Source of the DNA: Bacillota bacterium
GTDB taxonomy: Bacteria; Bacillota; Clostridia; Christensenellales; Aristaeellaceae
Reading direction: 5' to 3'
Assembly: GCA_023444095.1 (NCBI GenBank)
Contig: JAEZRP010000001.1
Span: 1 to 64,000 of the forward strand
Length of the DNA stretch: 64,000 bases
Under the pieces are notes generated by a model. That model was not told the origin of the DNA. It was given only the letters and a program-made list of their open reading frames with translations, and searched no databases. Both the position numbers and the translations under genes were made by a program. Numbering within the stretch: the stretch's first letter is position 1; each line of letters opens with the position of its first letter. Shown here piece by piece: positions 43,630-53,089 of the stretch.

Positions 43630-44846
43630 TCGCGAAGGTCTTCCCCGGAAAATTGTCCGGCGCGGTCGCGGCGATTCCGTCGAAGTCGCATGCGCACAGG
43701 CTTCTCCTCTGCGCGGCGTTCGCGGATGCGCCGACCGAGGTCGCCTGCCCGGCCGTCTCGGAGGACATCCTCGCGACCGCGCGCTGCGCCACGGCGCTCG
43801 GGGCGCGCGTCGAGCGGACGGAGGGCGGATTCCGCGTCAAACCCGCGCCTCTCTCCCCCTTCCCCACTCTCGACTGCGGCGAAAGCGGCTCCACTTATCG
43901 CTTCGTGCTCCCCGTGGCGTGCGCGCTGGGCGCGCAGGCGCGGTTCCTGCTTGCGGGACGGCTCCCGGAGCGCCCTATGGGCGCGCTGTTTTCGGCGCTT
44001 TCCGCGCGCGGGATCGCCGTCTCGGGTGAGGGAACGCCCACCGTCGAAACGAAGGGCAAGCTTGCGGGCGGCGTCTTCGAGCTTCCCGGCGACGTTTCAT
44101 CTCAGTTCATATCGGGGCTTTTGATGGCCGCGCCCCTCACCGGCACGGATTGCGAGATCCGGCTCACCTCCCCGCTCGCCTCGAAGGGATACGTGGACAT
44201 CACGCTTTCCGCGCTCCGGATGTTCGGCGTGCGCGCGGACTGGGGGGCCAACGCACTGTTCGTCCCCGGAAATCAGGCGTACCGCTCGCCCGGAACGGCA
44301 CGCGCGGAAGGCGACTGGTCGAACGCGGCGTTCTTTTTGTGCGCGGGCGCGGCATGCGGGGGGCGCGTGACTGTTGACGGGCTCGACCCAGCGTCCCCGC
44401 AGGGCGACCGGGCAGTCGCGGACATGATCGAACGCTTCGGAATCCCCCTTCGCGGCATCGACGTGGACATTTCGGACACGCCCGACCTCGCCCCCGCGCT
44501 GGCGCTTCTGGGCGTTGCCGCGGCGGGCACGACACGCCTTCTGAACGCCGGACGGCTCCGGCTCAAGGAATCCGACCGCATCGCGAGCATCGTCCAGACG
44601 CTGACGACGCTCGGCGCGGACATCCGCGCGGAGGGCGACGCGATCGTGGTCGAAGGAAAAAGACCTTTGACCGGCGGCACAGTCGATTCGCACAACGATC
44701 ACAGGATCGCCATGATGGCCGCGTGCGCGGCATGTCTTTCCGTGAATCCGGTCTCGATCTTGCGCGCGGAGACGGTGAACAAGTCCTATCCCGGCTTCTT
44801 TGGCGACCTCAAAAAACTCGGCCTCGCGGTCGAAACGGAGGTGTGA
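43626..44846 (+). CDS. aroA: 3-phosphoshikimate 1-carboxyvinyltransferase (EPSP synthase)
   Basis: 406 aa, ATGA overlap; slightly short of the usual 427. Active-site segments are SKSHAHRLLLCAA (about 19), the CGESGSTYRFVLP loop (about 83), DVSSQFISGLLMAAP, and RLKESDRIASI with NDHRIAMM near the C-terminus. The usual LGNAGTxxR motif is LDCGESGSTYRF here, the form of the class-II, glyphosate-tolerant-like enzymes seen in many Gram-positive bacteria. Confidence 0.95.
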   Translation: MIAKVFPGKLSGAVAAIPSKSHAHRLLLCAAFADAPTEVACPAVSEDILATARCATALGARVERTEGGFRVKPAPLSPFPTLDCGESGSTYRFVLPVACALGAQARFLLAGRLPERPMGALFSALSARGIAVSGEGTPTVETKGKLAGGVFELPGDVSSQFISGLLMAAPLTGTDCEIRLTSPLASKGYVDITLSALRMFGVRADWGANALFVPGNQAYRSPGTARAEGDWSNAAFFLCAGAACGGRVTVDGLDPASPQGDRAVADMIERFGIPLRGIDVDISDTPDLAPALALLGVAAAGTTRLLNAGRLRLKESDRIASIVQTLTTLGADIRAEGDAIVVEGKRPLTGGTVDSHNDHRIAMMAACAACLSVNPVSILRAETVNKSYPGFFGDLKKLGLAVETEV

Positions 44847-44847
44847 A

Positions 44848-45942
44848 ATGAGCTCCATTTATGGAAAGAACGTGCGGGTGTCGATCTTCGGGCAATCGCA
44901 CTCCGCCGGCATCGGCGTGGTGATCGACGGCCTGCCCGCGGGCTTCGCACCTGATTTTGAGGCGCTTTCGGCGTTCATGCAAAGGCGCACGCCGGGCCAG
45001 TCCATCCTCTCGACCGCGCGGCGCGAAGCGGACGAATACGAGATCCTCTCGGGCGTCGTCGACGGAAGGACCTGCGGCGCACCGCTCGCGGCGGTGATCA
45101 AAAACACCAACATGCGCCCGGGCGACTACCCCCATTTCCACGTGACGCCCCGCCCGGGCCACGCCGACTACACCGCGCAGGTGAAGTACGAAGGATTTCA
45201 GGACAAGACGGGCGGCGGGCACTTTTCGGGGCGGCTCACGGCCCCGCTGTGCTTCGCGGGCGGGATCATGAAACAGATGCTCGAGGCGCAGGGCGTCCGC
45301 ATCGGGGCGCACATCCGCAGGATCGCGAACGTTGACGACGACGCGTTCAATCCGGTTTCCCCGCAGCTCGATTCCGTGCGGCAGGGCTATCTGACTGTCA
45401 TCGACGAGGCGGCGGCGCATCGGATGGCGCGGGTGATCGATGACGCGCGGATGGACATGGACTCCGTCGGCGGCGTCATCGAGTGCGCCGCGGTCGGGCT
45501 CCCTGCGGGGGTGGGCGACCCCATGTTCGACGGGCTCGAGAACAAAATCGCGCAGGTGGTCTTCGCGATTCCCGCCGTCAAGGGCCTGGAATTCGGTTCG
45601 GGCTTTTCCTGCGCGGCCATGCGCGGCTCGAAGCACAACGACGCCTTCGTCATGAAAGACGGAGAGGTCGCGACCGGGACGAACCACCACGGCGGCATCC
45701 TCGGGGGCATTTCCTCGGGCATGCCGGTCGTCTTCCGCGTGGCGTTCAAGCCCACGGCGTCGATCTTTAAGCCCCAGAATACCGTGAACCTCGAAACCAT
45801 GACGGAGGAAACCATTGCCATCAAGGGCCGCCACGATCCGTGCGTGGTGCCGCGCGCCGTGCCCGTGGTGGAGGCGGCATGCGCGATGGCGGTCTACGAC
45901 GCGCTGCTCGACAGAAAGAAGGAGATGGGAAGATGGATCTGA
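44848..45942 (+). CDS. aroC: Chorismate synthase
   Basis: 364 aa from ATG 44848 with SD GGAGGTG. It uses reduced FMN to make chorismate. Signature segments: FGQSHSAGIGVVIDGLPAG (about 12), RPGHADYTAQVKYEGFQD (about 102), GGGHFSGRLTA, and GGILGGISSGMPVVFRVAFKP (about 285). Usual length. Its end overlaps the pheA start by 10 bases. Confidence 0.97.
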   Translation: MSSIYGKNVRVSIFGQSHSAGIGVVIDGLPAGFAPDFEALSAFMQRRTPGQSILSTARREADEYEILSGVVDGRTCGAPLAAVIKNTNMRPGDYPHFHVTPRPGHADYTAQVKYEGFQDKTGGGHFSGRLTAPLCFAGGIMKQMLEAQGVRIGAHIRRIANVDDDAFNPVSPQLDSVRQGYLTVIDEAAAHRMARVIDDARMDMDSVGGVIECAAVGLPAGVGDPMFDGLENKIAQVVFAIPAVKGLEFGSGFSCAAMRGSKHNDAFVMKDGEVATGTNHHGGILGGISSGMPVVFRVAFKPTASIFKPQNTVNLETMTEETIAIKGRHDPCVVPRAVPVVEAACAMAVYDALLDRKKEMGRWI

Positions 45943-47075
45943 CAGATTATCGAAAGCAAATCGACGGGATCGACGAAAAGCTCGTCAAGCTTTTCGAGGA
46001 GCGGCTGGACATCGCGACCGGGGTCGCGGAATACAAGCGCAAAAACCGCATGCCGGTCTTCGACCCCGCGCGCGAGCGCGAAAAGCTGCGCGACATCGGC
46101 GCGCGCGTGCGGGAGGACACCAGGCCTTACGCGGAAAAGCTCTATTCCACCATCTTCGAGCTCACGCGCTCGCACGAGCGCAAGCTCCTCTCCGGCGAAA
46201 GCGCGTTACAAAAAAAGGTCAAGGAAGCGCTCGCAGGCACCGACCCGCTCTTCCCGGAGCGTCCCTTGGTCGCCTGTCAGGGTGTTGAGGGCGCGTTCTC
46301 GCAACAGGCTTGCGAGAAAATCTTCCAGAACCCGGGGATCCTGTACATGTCGACGTTCGAGGGCGTGTTCCGTGCCATTGATCAGGGACTGTGCCGCTAC
46401 GGCGTTTTGCCGGTTGAGAACAGCACCGCGGGTTCCGTCAACCGCATCTACGACCTCATGATGAAGTACGATTTCAACATTGTGCGTTCCACGCGCGTGA
46501 AGGTCGACCACTGTCTGCTCGCGAACCCCGGCGCGAAGATCGAGGACATCAAGGAAATCGTGTCCCACGAGCAGGCGATTGCCCAGTGCGAAGGATTCCT
46601 GAAATCGTTAAGCGGTGTCAAGGTCACGCCCGTCGAAAATACCGCGCTCGCGGCCAAGATGATCTACGAATCGGGCCGGACGGACATTGCCGCGCTCTCC
46701 TCCCGCAAGTGCGCCGACCTCTATCAGCTTTCCTGCCTCATGTCCTCCGTGCAGGACAGCGCGAGCAACTATACACGCTTTATCTGCATCTCCAAAAAGC
46801 TTGAGATCTATCCCGGCGCGGACCGGACGAGCGTCATGCTGGTTCTCGCGCACCGGCCCGGCTCGCTCTATCGCGCGCTCGGCCAGTTCTACGCTCTGGG
46901 CATCAACCTCGCGAAGCTCGAATCGCGCCCGCTTCCCAACAGCGACTTCGAGTTCATGTTCTACTTCGACCTCGACACGAGCGTGTATTCCGACGAGTTC
47001 ATGCAGATGATCGGCGACATCGAGGACATGTGCAGCCAGTTCAAGTATCTCGGAAGCTACTCAGAGGTGATTTGA
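45933..47075 (+). CDS. pheA: Bifunctional chorismate mutase/prephenate dehydratase
   Basis: 380 aa from ATG 45933, within the aroC end. Residues about 1-90 are an AroQ-type chorismate mutase (YRKQIDGIDEKLVKLFEERL). About 105-285 is prephenate dehydratase with ACQGVEGAFSQQA, LPVENSTAGSVN and the TRFICI segment near the end. About 295-375 is an ACT domain (HRPGSLYRALGQF, ESRPLPNSDFEFMFY) for Phe feedback. It makes phenylpyruvate. The Phe output matches the Phe/Tyr codons of the operon leader peptide. Confidence 0.96.
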   Translation: MDLTDYRKQIDGIDEKLVKLFEERLDIATGVAEYKRKNRMPVFDPAREREKLRDIGARVREDTRPYAEKLYSTIFELTRSHERKLLSGESALQKKVKEALAGTDPLFPERPLVACQGVEGAFSQQACEKIFQNPGILYMSTFEGVFRAIDQGLCRYGVLPVENSTAGSVNRIYDLMMKYDFNIVRSTRVKVDHCLLANPGAKIEDIKEIVSHEQAIAQCEGFLKSLSGVKVTPVENTALAAKMIYESGRTDIAALSSRKCADLYQLSCLMSSVQDSASNYTRFICISKKLEIYPGADRTSVMLVLAHRPGSLYRALGQFYALGINLAKLESRPLPNSDFEFMFYFDLDTSVYSDEFMQMIGDIEDMCSQFKYLGSYSEVI

Positions 47076-48289
47076 TGGGACGCTACGGACTGATCGGCGA
47101 GAAGCTCGGGCACAGCTTCTCGCCCCGCATCCACGCGCTTCTGGGCGATTACGAGTACAGGCTCTACCCCATGCCGCCGGAGGCCGTCGGGCCGTTCATG
47201 CGCGAGAACGCACTCGACGCGTTCAACGTCACCGTGCCCTACAAGGAGGCAGTGATGCCCTACCTCGCGGGCGTTTCCGACGAGGTTTCGCGCATCGGGA
47301 GCGTCAACACCGTGGTGCGCGGTCCGGACGGACTTTTCTACGGTCATAACACCGACTCCTTCGGATTCTTGCGCATGCTCGGGGATGTCTCCCACCTGCG
47401 CGCGAAGAAGGCCGTGATCCTCGGGAGCGGCGGCTCTTCGAAGGCGGTGTTCGCGGCGCTCCAAGACGCGGGGATGTGCCCCATCGTGATCTCGCGCACA
47501 GGTGAGGATAATTATCAAAACCTCGACCGGCACAAAGACGCCGTGCTGGTCGTGAACACCACGCCGGTCGGCATGTATCCGAACGTGGACCAGGCGCCCG
47601 TCGATCTGACGGCGTTTCCGGCGTGCGTGCGCGCACTCGACCTCATTTATAACCCGCTCAGGACGCGGTTTCTTTTGCAGGCCGAGGCGCTTGGCATCGA
47701 GGCGCGAAACGGGCTCACGATGCTCGTCGCGCAGGCGGCACGGGCCTCCGTGCTCTTCGGCGCGCGCGCGCCGGGCGGCGACCCGACCGAGCTTATTGCG
47801 AACAGGCTCTCGCGTGAGGCGCGCTCCATCGCACTCATCGGCATGCCGGGCAGCGGGAAATCTTCCGTCGGGCGGGCCGTCGCGCGCCGCATGAACCGCG
47901 CGTTCTACGATGTGGACGAGATGATCGCGCAGGAAATTGGCATGCCCATTCCGGAATTTTTTGCGCTGCGCGGCGAGCAGGCATTCCGCGCTGCGGAATC
48001 GCGTGCGCTTCAGCAGGCGGCGAGGGAACCGGGCTGCGTGATTGCGACGGGCGGCGGCATCGTCACCGTGCCGGGCAACCGGGCAATTCTCATGCAGAAC
48101 TGCGCATGCGTGCAAATCGAACGGAGCCTCGCCGACCTTCCCTCGAGCGGGCGACCCGTGACGCAAAAACGGGGCGTCGAGGCGCTCTACCGGGAGCGCA
48201 AACCGCTTTATGACATGTGGAGCGAGAAGACCTACGATAACCGCGACATCGAGGACACGGCGCGGCGCATTGCGGAGGACTACGCATGA
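47075..48289 (+). CDS. aroE: Shikimate dehydrogenase fused to shikimate kinase
   Basis: 404 aa, overlapping the pheA stop by one base. Residues about 1-250 are AroE: GEKLGHSFSPRIH, FNVTVPYKEAVMPYL with the catalytic Lys, and the NADPH loop LGSGGSSKAVFAAL. Residues about 255-404 are AroK with Walker A GMPGSGKSSVGRAVA, DVDEMIA and the ATGGGIV loop. It would reduce 3-dehydroshikimate and phosphorylate shikimate in one polypeptide. The two domains are normally separate proteins. Confidence 0.95.
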   Translation: MGRYGLIGEKLGHSFSPRIHALLGDYEYRLYPMPPEAVGPFMRENALDAFNVTVPYKEAVMPYLAGVSDEVSRIGSVNTVVRGPDGLFYGHNTDSFGFLRMLGDVSHLRAKKAVILGSGGSSKAVFAALQDAGMCPIVISRTGEDNYQNLDRHKDAVLVVNTTPVGMYPNVDQAPVDLTAFPACVRALDLIYNPLRTRFLLQAEALGIEARNGLTMLVAQAARASVLFGARAPGGDPTELIANRLSREARSIALIGMPGSGKSSVGRAVARRMNRAFYDVDEMIAQEIGMPIPEFFALRGEQAFRAAESRALQQAAREPGCVIATGGGIVTVPGNRAILMQNCACVQIERSLADLPSSGRPVTQKRGVEALYRERKPLYDMWSEKTYDNRDIEDTARRIAEDYA

Positions 48290-48726
48290 AACTACTGATT
48301 TTGAACGGCCCGAACCTCAACATGCTGGGCGTGCGCGAGCCGGATATCTACGGCCGCGCGACGCTCTCCGATCTCGAGGATTTGATCCGCGCGCACTGCG
48401 CGGAAATTGGCGCGGAAGTCCAGTTCTTCCAGTCGAACCACGAGGGCGCGCTCGTGGACGCCATTCAGGCGGCGTACGGAAAACTCGACGGAATCGTCAT
48501 CAATCCCGCCGCCTACACGCATACTTCTGTCGCCATCCCGGACGCGCTTAAGGCAGTCGGCATCCCCGCGGTCGAGGTCCACCTCTCGGACATCGACAGC
48601 CGCGAGGCGTTCCGCAGGCACTCCTACACCTCGGCAGCGTGCGTCGCGACCATCATGGGAAAGCACTTCGCGGGGTACGTGGAGGCGATTGACCTAATCG
48701 CAAAAACACACGGAGAAAAATCCTAG
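48286..48726 (+). CDS. aroQ: 3-dehydroquinate dehydratase, type II
   Basis: 146 aa, ATGA overlap. Family segments: LILNGPNLNMLGVREPDIYG with the catalytic Tyr, FFQSNHEGALVDAI, the INPAAYTHTSVAI loop and VEVHLSDIDSREAFRRHS. It forms a dodecamer and makes 3-dehydroshikimate. Last gene of the operon, completing all steps from DAHP to chorismate, prephenate and the Phe/Tyr keto acids. Confidence 0.97.
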   Translation: MKLLILNGPNLNMLGVREPDIYGRATLSDLEDLIRAHCAEIGAEVQFFQSNHEGALVDAIQAAYGKLDGIVINPAAYTHTSVAIPDALKAVGIPAVEVHLSDIDSREAFRRHSYTSAACVATIMGKHFAGYVEAIDLIAKTHGEKS

Positions 48727-49073
48727 ATCATGTTATCGCAGCCAAATCGTTATTTCCATGCACTCCATCTTGGAAGAGGCAACTGGAAACAAATACTACA
48801 AAGCCGTGTTCGTGTCGGAAGGCGCGAAGGATAAAAAGGCGACAAGGGGGCGACTGCGGCGGACAGCGGGAAATACGCGGTTGTGGCGCTTCCGACTGAC
48901 GCGCCGTGGATTCTACCTCCCCCGACGGCAATGGGGCCGTCTACGTAAGACGCGTCCATCCCCCTTGCAGGGCGGCCCGGAATCCCACATTAAAGCTCGG
49001 CGGCGCCGGGTTTTGACCCTGCGCCGCCGAATGAGAAAGCGTGATTGACTTCCGTCAAGGGATTTCCAAGGAG
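48727..49073. other. Intergenic region between aroQ and the mannosidase gene
   Basis: No convincing gene: open frames are short, lack an SD and show no family resemblance. A GC-rich hairpin lies at 48997-49030. No terminator for the aro operon is obvious directly after aroQ. Confidence 0.45.
48997..49030 (-). terminator. Probable terminator of the mannosidase cluster
   Basis: TCGGCGGCGC and GCGCCGCCGA are perfect 10-base arms with an inner GGG/CCC pair. On the minus strand they are followed by GCTTTAATG. The T run is weak. Confidence 0.6.
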
Positions 49074-51503
49074 TTACTCCAGCTCCGTGATAAGGATTTC
49101 CCGAACGGGCAGCGCGGGATCATCGGGGATGTAGACGGTCTTCAGCTCCCACGGGGCGAGCGCGAGCGGGAAGGTGCGGCCCGCGAGCTTCAGGTCGATC
49201 TCCGTTTCAACGGCTTCCCCCTGCGTCTCGGTGAAGCGCATGACGTCGCCTGCCCCGTCCTCGGCCCGCTTGAGCGCGCCAACGGAGACGTTGCCGGGCA
49301 AATCGCCGATCCCTTCGGAGACGGGGCCGAGCGGACCCTCGTGGTACGTCTCGACGATGGAGATGACCGGCATGTTGAACACCTCGCCCCTGCGCGCGAG
49401 GTTCTTCTTTTTCCAGCAACCGCCGTGCGGCACGAGCGCGTATCGGAACTCCTGCTCGCCCATGTCCATGTGGCGGCAGTCGGCGTCCCGGGTGTTTTGG
49501 CCATAGTGATCGGCGTAGATGGACGTGTTCGCGACCGTCAGGCGCAGTTCCGCGCCGGGCGCGGAAAAGGAGTATTTCGAGTCGTTCAGAACAGCCAGGC
49601 CGCCCTGCTCGCCCGCGAGGCCCGTCCAGCGCTGCGCGGTCTCCTCGCAGCCGTCGCACTTGCGCTCGATGACGCCGTAGGCAATCTCCGCGCGCGCGAC
49701 GGGGTTCTCGGCGTTCACCGGGAAGCAAAGCTTCGCCATGCGGAACTTCTCGCCCATGTCGAGCCGCGCGGAGACCTCAATCTGGTCGTCCTGAGCGCCC
49801 AGCATATACTCGGCGATGAACGTGGAATCGTTGTATCGGGTCGTCACGCGCAGCTTGGCGCGTATGGGTCCGCTCTCGAGAAGCTCAAATGTCGGCGCGG
49901 CAAAGTCGCCCTTCGGCGCGTCGAAAGTGAACTCCATGTGCGCCCAGGTGTCCGCGAACTCGTTGTCGAACAGGCGCAGCTTCGCGGGCGCGGAGAGGGA
50001 TTCGTAGCCGGCCGCTTTGTCGAAGAGGCTCACGATCGCGCCGGTCTCTGGGTCAAACTTCATGGAGATCCGATCGTTCTCGAGGGAGTGCTCCGTGGCG
50101 GTGAGTCCGGACTTCGCCTCCATGTGCTCCCCCGCGAGGTACACCCAGTAAAGCCTGTGTCCGAAGGCGGGAACATCCGCCTCGATGATGGAATCCCACT
50201 TATCGCGACCATTGGTGCGGGATGCGCGCACCGTCTGGATGGGCAGCTCATTTCCCGCCTCGTCGGTCGCGCGCGCGACGGCGCCGTACAGCTGCACGAC
50301 GCTCTTCACGCGGAAGGCGTGCGGGTTGAACACCACCAGCGGAGTACCCTGTCCGTTCAGCTCCCAGAGTCGGAAGTGCGATTCCTTGCTGCGCACGCGG
50401 CCGGGCATGTCCTGGGCGGTGTCCACTTTCCAGGACATGGCCTGAATCGCTGCGTTCTGCTCGCGCTGCGCGATGGAGATGGTTTCGCCCAGCTGACTGC
50501 GCGCGTCTTCGTACGCCTCCTGGATGGAGCAGCCGCACATCACATCGTGGAACTGGTTGAACATGAGGTTGCGCCAGCCCTGCGTCATCCTGCCGATTTT
50601 ATGGCCCGCGCGCACGCTGCCGATCACGCCCATGGTTTCCGCGGACAAAAGCGCGTTCTCCGCCTTGCGGTTGTACCTTTTGATCAGGGAGGTGGCGGAG
50701 TAGCAGCCGCTCGCGTGGTGCTGCATCTCGCTCTTCCAGACGGGGACCTTCGCGCCTTTCACGGCGTCGAAGAACTGATCGGGCGAAGAGAACGCGACCC
50801 CCGCCTCGGGATGCGCGGCCTGATAGGCGTGGATGGCCTTGATGTTCGATATAGTCGGCCCGCCGCCGTGGTTGCCCACGCCGTAGAAGCACATCATGTC
50901 GTGGCCGAGCTCCTGTTCGATCTTGCGCACCAGCTCGATGTCGTCGTCGCAGCTGCCATACCGGGAGCCGTATCCGTCCGGGATGCGGTAGGTGCGCACG
51001 GCGGAGCCGTCCGGGGACACCCAGTCGAACAGCCAGCCGGGAATCTCCGGGTTCTCGTGGATGCCGGGGCGCATCATGACGTAGTTCTCGATGCCCGCGC
51101 GCTTGAAGATCTGCGGGAACATGCCGTTATGGCCGAAGGAGTCCACGTTGTACGCGGTCTTGGCCACCACGCCGAACTTTTCGTGGAAGTATCTCTGGCT
51201 ATAGAGGAACTGTCGCGCGAAGGACTCGCCCGAGGGCATGTTGCAGTCGGGTTGAATCCACATGCCGCCGACCACGCGCCAGCGGCCCTCCGCAATACGC
51301 TTTCTCATCTCCTCAAACATGGGCGGATCGTTCTCCTCCACCCAGCGGTAGTAGTCCGCGCACGCGCAGGTGAACACGAAATCGTCCGATTCCGCCATCC
51401 GGTCGAGTGCCGAGCGGAACGTCGCCTTGACCTCCTGATACCCCTCCTGCCACAGCCACAGCCACACGGGGTCGATGTGGGCGTTGCCGATCATGTGGAT
51501 CAT
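49074..51503 (-). CDS. Alpha-mannosidase, glycoside hydrolase family 38
   Basis: 809 aa from ATG 51503 with SD AGAGGG. The N-terminal GH38 catalytic domain has the zinc-binding NAHIDPVWLWLWQEG near residue 8 and the nucleophile Asp in YNVDSFGHNGM (about 120), then the three-helix middle domain and long beta-sandwich C-terminal domains. No signal peptide, so it acts inside the cell, releasing mannose-type residues from imported oligosaccharides. Last gene of the sugar-phosphate cluster. Confidence 0.94.
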   Translation of the reverse strand: MIHMIGNAHIDPVWLWLWQEGYQEVKATFRSALDRMAESDDFVFTCACADYYRWVEENDPPMFEEMRKRIAEGRWRVVGGMWIQPDCNMPSGESFARQFLYSQRYFHEKFGVVAKTAYNVDSFGHNGMFPQIFKRAGIENYVMMRPGIHENPEIPGWLFDWVSPDGSAVRTYRIPDGYGSRYGSCDDDIELVRKIEQELGHDMMCFYGVGNHGGGPTISNIKAIHAYQAAHPEAGVAFSSPDQFFDAVKGAKVPVWKSEMQHHASGCYSATSLIKRYNRKAENALLSAETMGVIGSVRAGHKIGRMTQGWRNLMFNQFHDVMCGCSIQEAYEDARSQLGETISIAQREQNAAIQAMSWKVDTAQDMPGRVRSKESHFRLWELNGQGTPLVVFNPHAFRVKSVVQLYGAVARATDEAGNELPIQTVRASRTNGRDKWDSIIEADVPAFGHRLYWVYLAGEHMEAKSGLTATEHSLENDRISMKFDPETGAIVSLFDKAAGYESLSAPAKLRLFDNEFADTWAHMEFTFDAPKGDFAAPTFELLESGPIRAKLRVTTRYNDSTFIAEYMLGAQDDQIEVSARLDMGEKFRMAKLCFPVNAENPVARAEIAYGVIERKCDGCEETAQRWTGLAGEQGGLAVLNDSKYSFSAPGAELRLTVANTSIYADHYGQNTRDADCRHMDMGEQEFRYALVPHGGCWKKKNLARRGEVFNMPVISIVETYHEGPLGPVSEGIGDLPGNVSVGALKRAEDGAGDVMRFTETQGEAVETEIDLKLAGRTFPLALAPWELKTVYIPDDPALPVREILITELE

Positions 51504-51521
51504 GCCGCTTCCCTCTTTCCT

Positions 51522-52073
51522 TTATTCATTGAAAAACGCCGCCTCCACCTCCGCGCAAAGCCGGTGGTAGAGCTTTAAATGTTCCTCCTGCACCTTGTAT
51601 GTCTCGCGCTCTCGGACGTCCAGAAGCGCGTCACTAAATTGTGCGAGCTGCCCGCCGCCCTCGCCGGTCATGCCGATCACCTTCGCGCCCTTGACGCGCG
51701 CGGCCCGCGCGGCGTTCACGACGTTTTTCGCGTTTCCCGAGGTCGTGATGCCGATCAGAACGTCTCCGGGATTCGCGTAGCACAGCGCCTGCTGCGCGTA
51801 GACGTACTCCCCGCCGAGGTCGTTTGACACCGCAGAGATGAGCGCCGACTGCGCCGTCAGGTCGATCGCCGGAAGCCCCATCTGGAGGGGCATACCCAAA
51901 TCCTTCTGCCAGTCGTCCAAAAGCGGGCGCTTCTTCAGAAAGCCCTTCACAAGCTCGCCCACGATGTGCCCGCTGTCGGCGGACGATCCACCGTTGCCGC
52001 AGACGAGCACCTTGCCGCCGTTTTTGTAGCACGCGATGATGAGATCGCGCGCCGCCTCGAATGTGTCCCTCAT
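51522..52073 (-). CDS. SIS-domain sugar-phosphate isomerase, GmhA-like
   Basis: 183 aa, starting in an ATGA overlap with the kinase gene. The phosphate-binding VCGNGGSSADSGHIVGELVKGF (about 26) is the GmhA form of the SIS motif, and GITTSGNAKNVVNAA (about 110) is the second sugar-phosphate site. GmhA converts sedoheptulose 7-phosphate to D-glycero-D-manno-heptose 7-phosphate. An insertion (KKRPLLDDWQKDL) sits between the motifs. Actual substrate unproven. Confidence 0.87.
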   Translation of the reverse strand: MRDTFEAARDLIIACYKNGGKVLVCGNGGSSADSGHIVGELVKGFLKKRPLLDDWQKDLGMPLQMGLPAIDLTAQSALISAVSNDLGGEYVYAQQALCYANPGDVLIGITTSGNAKNVVNAARAARVKGAKVIGMTGEGGGQLAQFSDALLDVRERETYKVQEEHLKLYHRLCAEVEAAFFNE

Positions 52074-53089
52074 ATGCCCTCCGCGGCACGGCCAAACGCG
52101 GTCAGGATTTCTGCGCGCGCCGCCGTGCCGGTTTGTCCGATTTTTTGGATGGTGACGGACGAGGCGAGCGTCGCGACCGCGATCGCGGCATCCTTCCCCG
52201 CTCCGCCCGCCAGCGCCGAAGCGAACGCGGAAAGGAATGTGTCCCCCGCGCCGCAGATATCGATCTCGCCCTTCACGGGAACCGCGCCGAAGCGCTCGAC
52301 GCTCGCCCCGGATGCGTACGCGCAGCCGCTCCCGCCGAGCGTCACGAGCACGTCCGCGCCCGTTCTTTGGGAGAGCGCGCGCGCCGCCTCCCCATACCGG
52401 TCCGTCGGAATGTCCGTCGCGCGGGAAAGCTCCACCTCGTTGGGCTTTAGAATCGCGTTCCGGTAAAGCCCGATCCGGTCGCGGCTGTCAACGACCACGG
52501 TCAGACCCGCCGCGGCGAGCGCGTTGATCTTCGCGCGAACCCGCTCCGTGATGACGCCGACCGCCATCTGATCTGACACGCAGAGGGCGTCCAGTTCCCC
52601 CGCCGTTTTTTCGAGCGAGGCGATCAGCGCGTCCTCGCACGCGGTCGTGAGAGGGCGCGGATTGACGAAGTCCAGGCGCGGATCCTCGTACACCACGTCC
52701 GAGATGCCCGTTCGCATGGGCTTGATATATGCGTTGGTCGCGATGTCGGGGGAGACGATCACACCGTCCGTGGAAATCCCGCGCGCCTCGAGTTCCCCTT
52801 TCAGGAGCGCGCCGCGCCAGTCGTCCCCGAGAACGCCCAGAACGGTCAGCCTCGCGGGCTCGAGCGCGCGGATATTTGCAGCCGCGTTGCCGCCCGCGCC
52901 GGGTGCGTATCGTTCCGAAACGATCGGCAGCGGAAAGTGCGGCGTCTCGCGCGAGAGCTCGCTTTTTTTCATGTCAGCCGTCCAGTAGGCGTCGAGGCAC
53001 ATGTCGCCGACAAGCCCCACGCGCGCGCTGGAGATGCCGGAGAGCGCCGATTCGATCTCCTGCCTTTCAAACGAGGCGATCTCACGCAT
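52070..53089 (-). CDS. PfkB-family sugar kinase, HldE N-domain-like
   Basis: 339 aa. It starts with a helical extension, then VGLVGDMCLDAYW (about 24), a typical HldE/RfaE1 opening, the PGAGGNAAANI segment and the PfkB signature ending in DICGAGDTFLSAF with the catalytic Asp (about 283). In the heptose route this kinase phosphorylates the 7-phosphate at C1. The adenylyltransferase half of bifunctional HldE is absent. Confidence 0.87.
   Translation of the reverse strand: MREIASFERQEIESALSGISSARVGLVGDMCLDAYWTADMKKSELSRETPHFPLPIVSERYAPGAGGNAAANIRALEPARLTVLGVLGDDWRGALLKGELEARGISTDGVIVSPDIATNAYIKPMRTGISDVVYEDPRLDFVNPRPLTTACEDALIASLEKTAGELDALCVSDQMAVGVITERVRAKINALAAAGLTVVVDSRDRIGLYRNAILKPNEVELSRATDIPTDRYGEAARALSQRTGADVLVTLGGSGCAYASGASVERFGAVPVKGEIDICGAGDTFLSAFASALAGGAGKDAAIAVATLASSVTIQKIGQTGTAARAEILTAFGRAAEGI

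Noticed and set aside
49041..51578. 845-codon open frame on the plus strand
   Set aside because: It is exactly antisense to the GH38 mannosidase gene, has no SD and gives low-complexity His/Arg/Val-rich sequence typical of the reverse strand of GC-rich genes.
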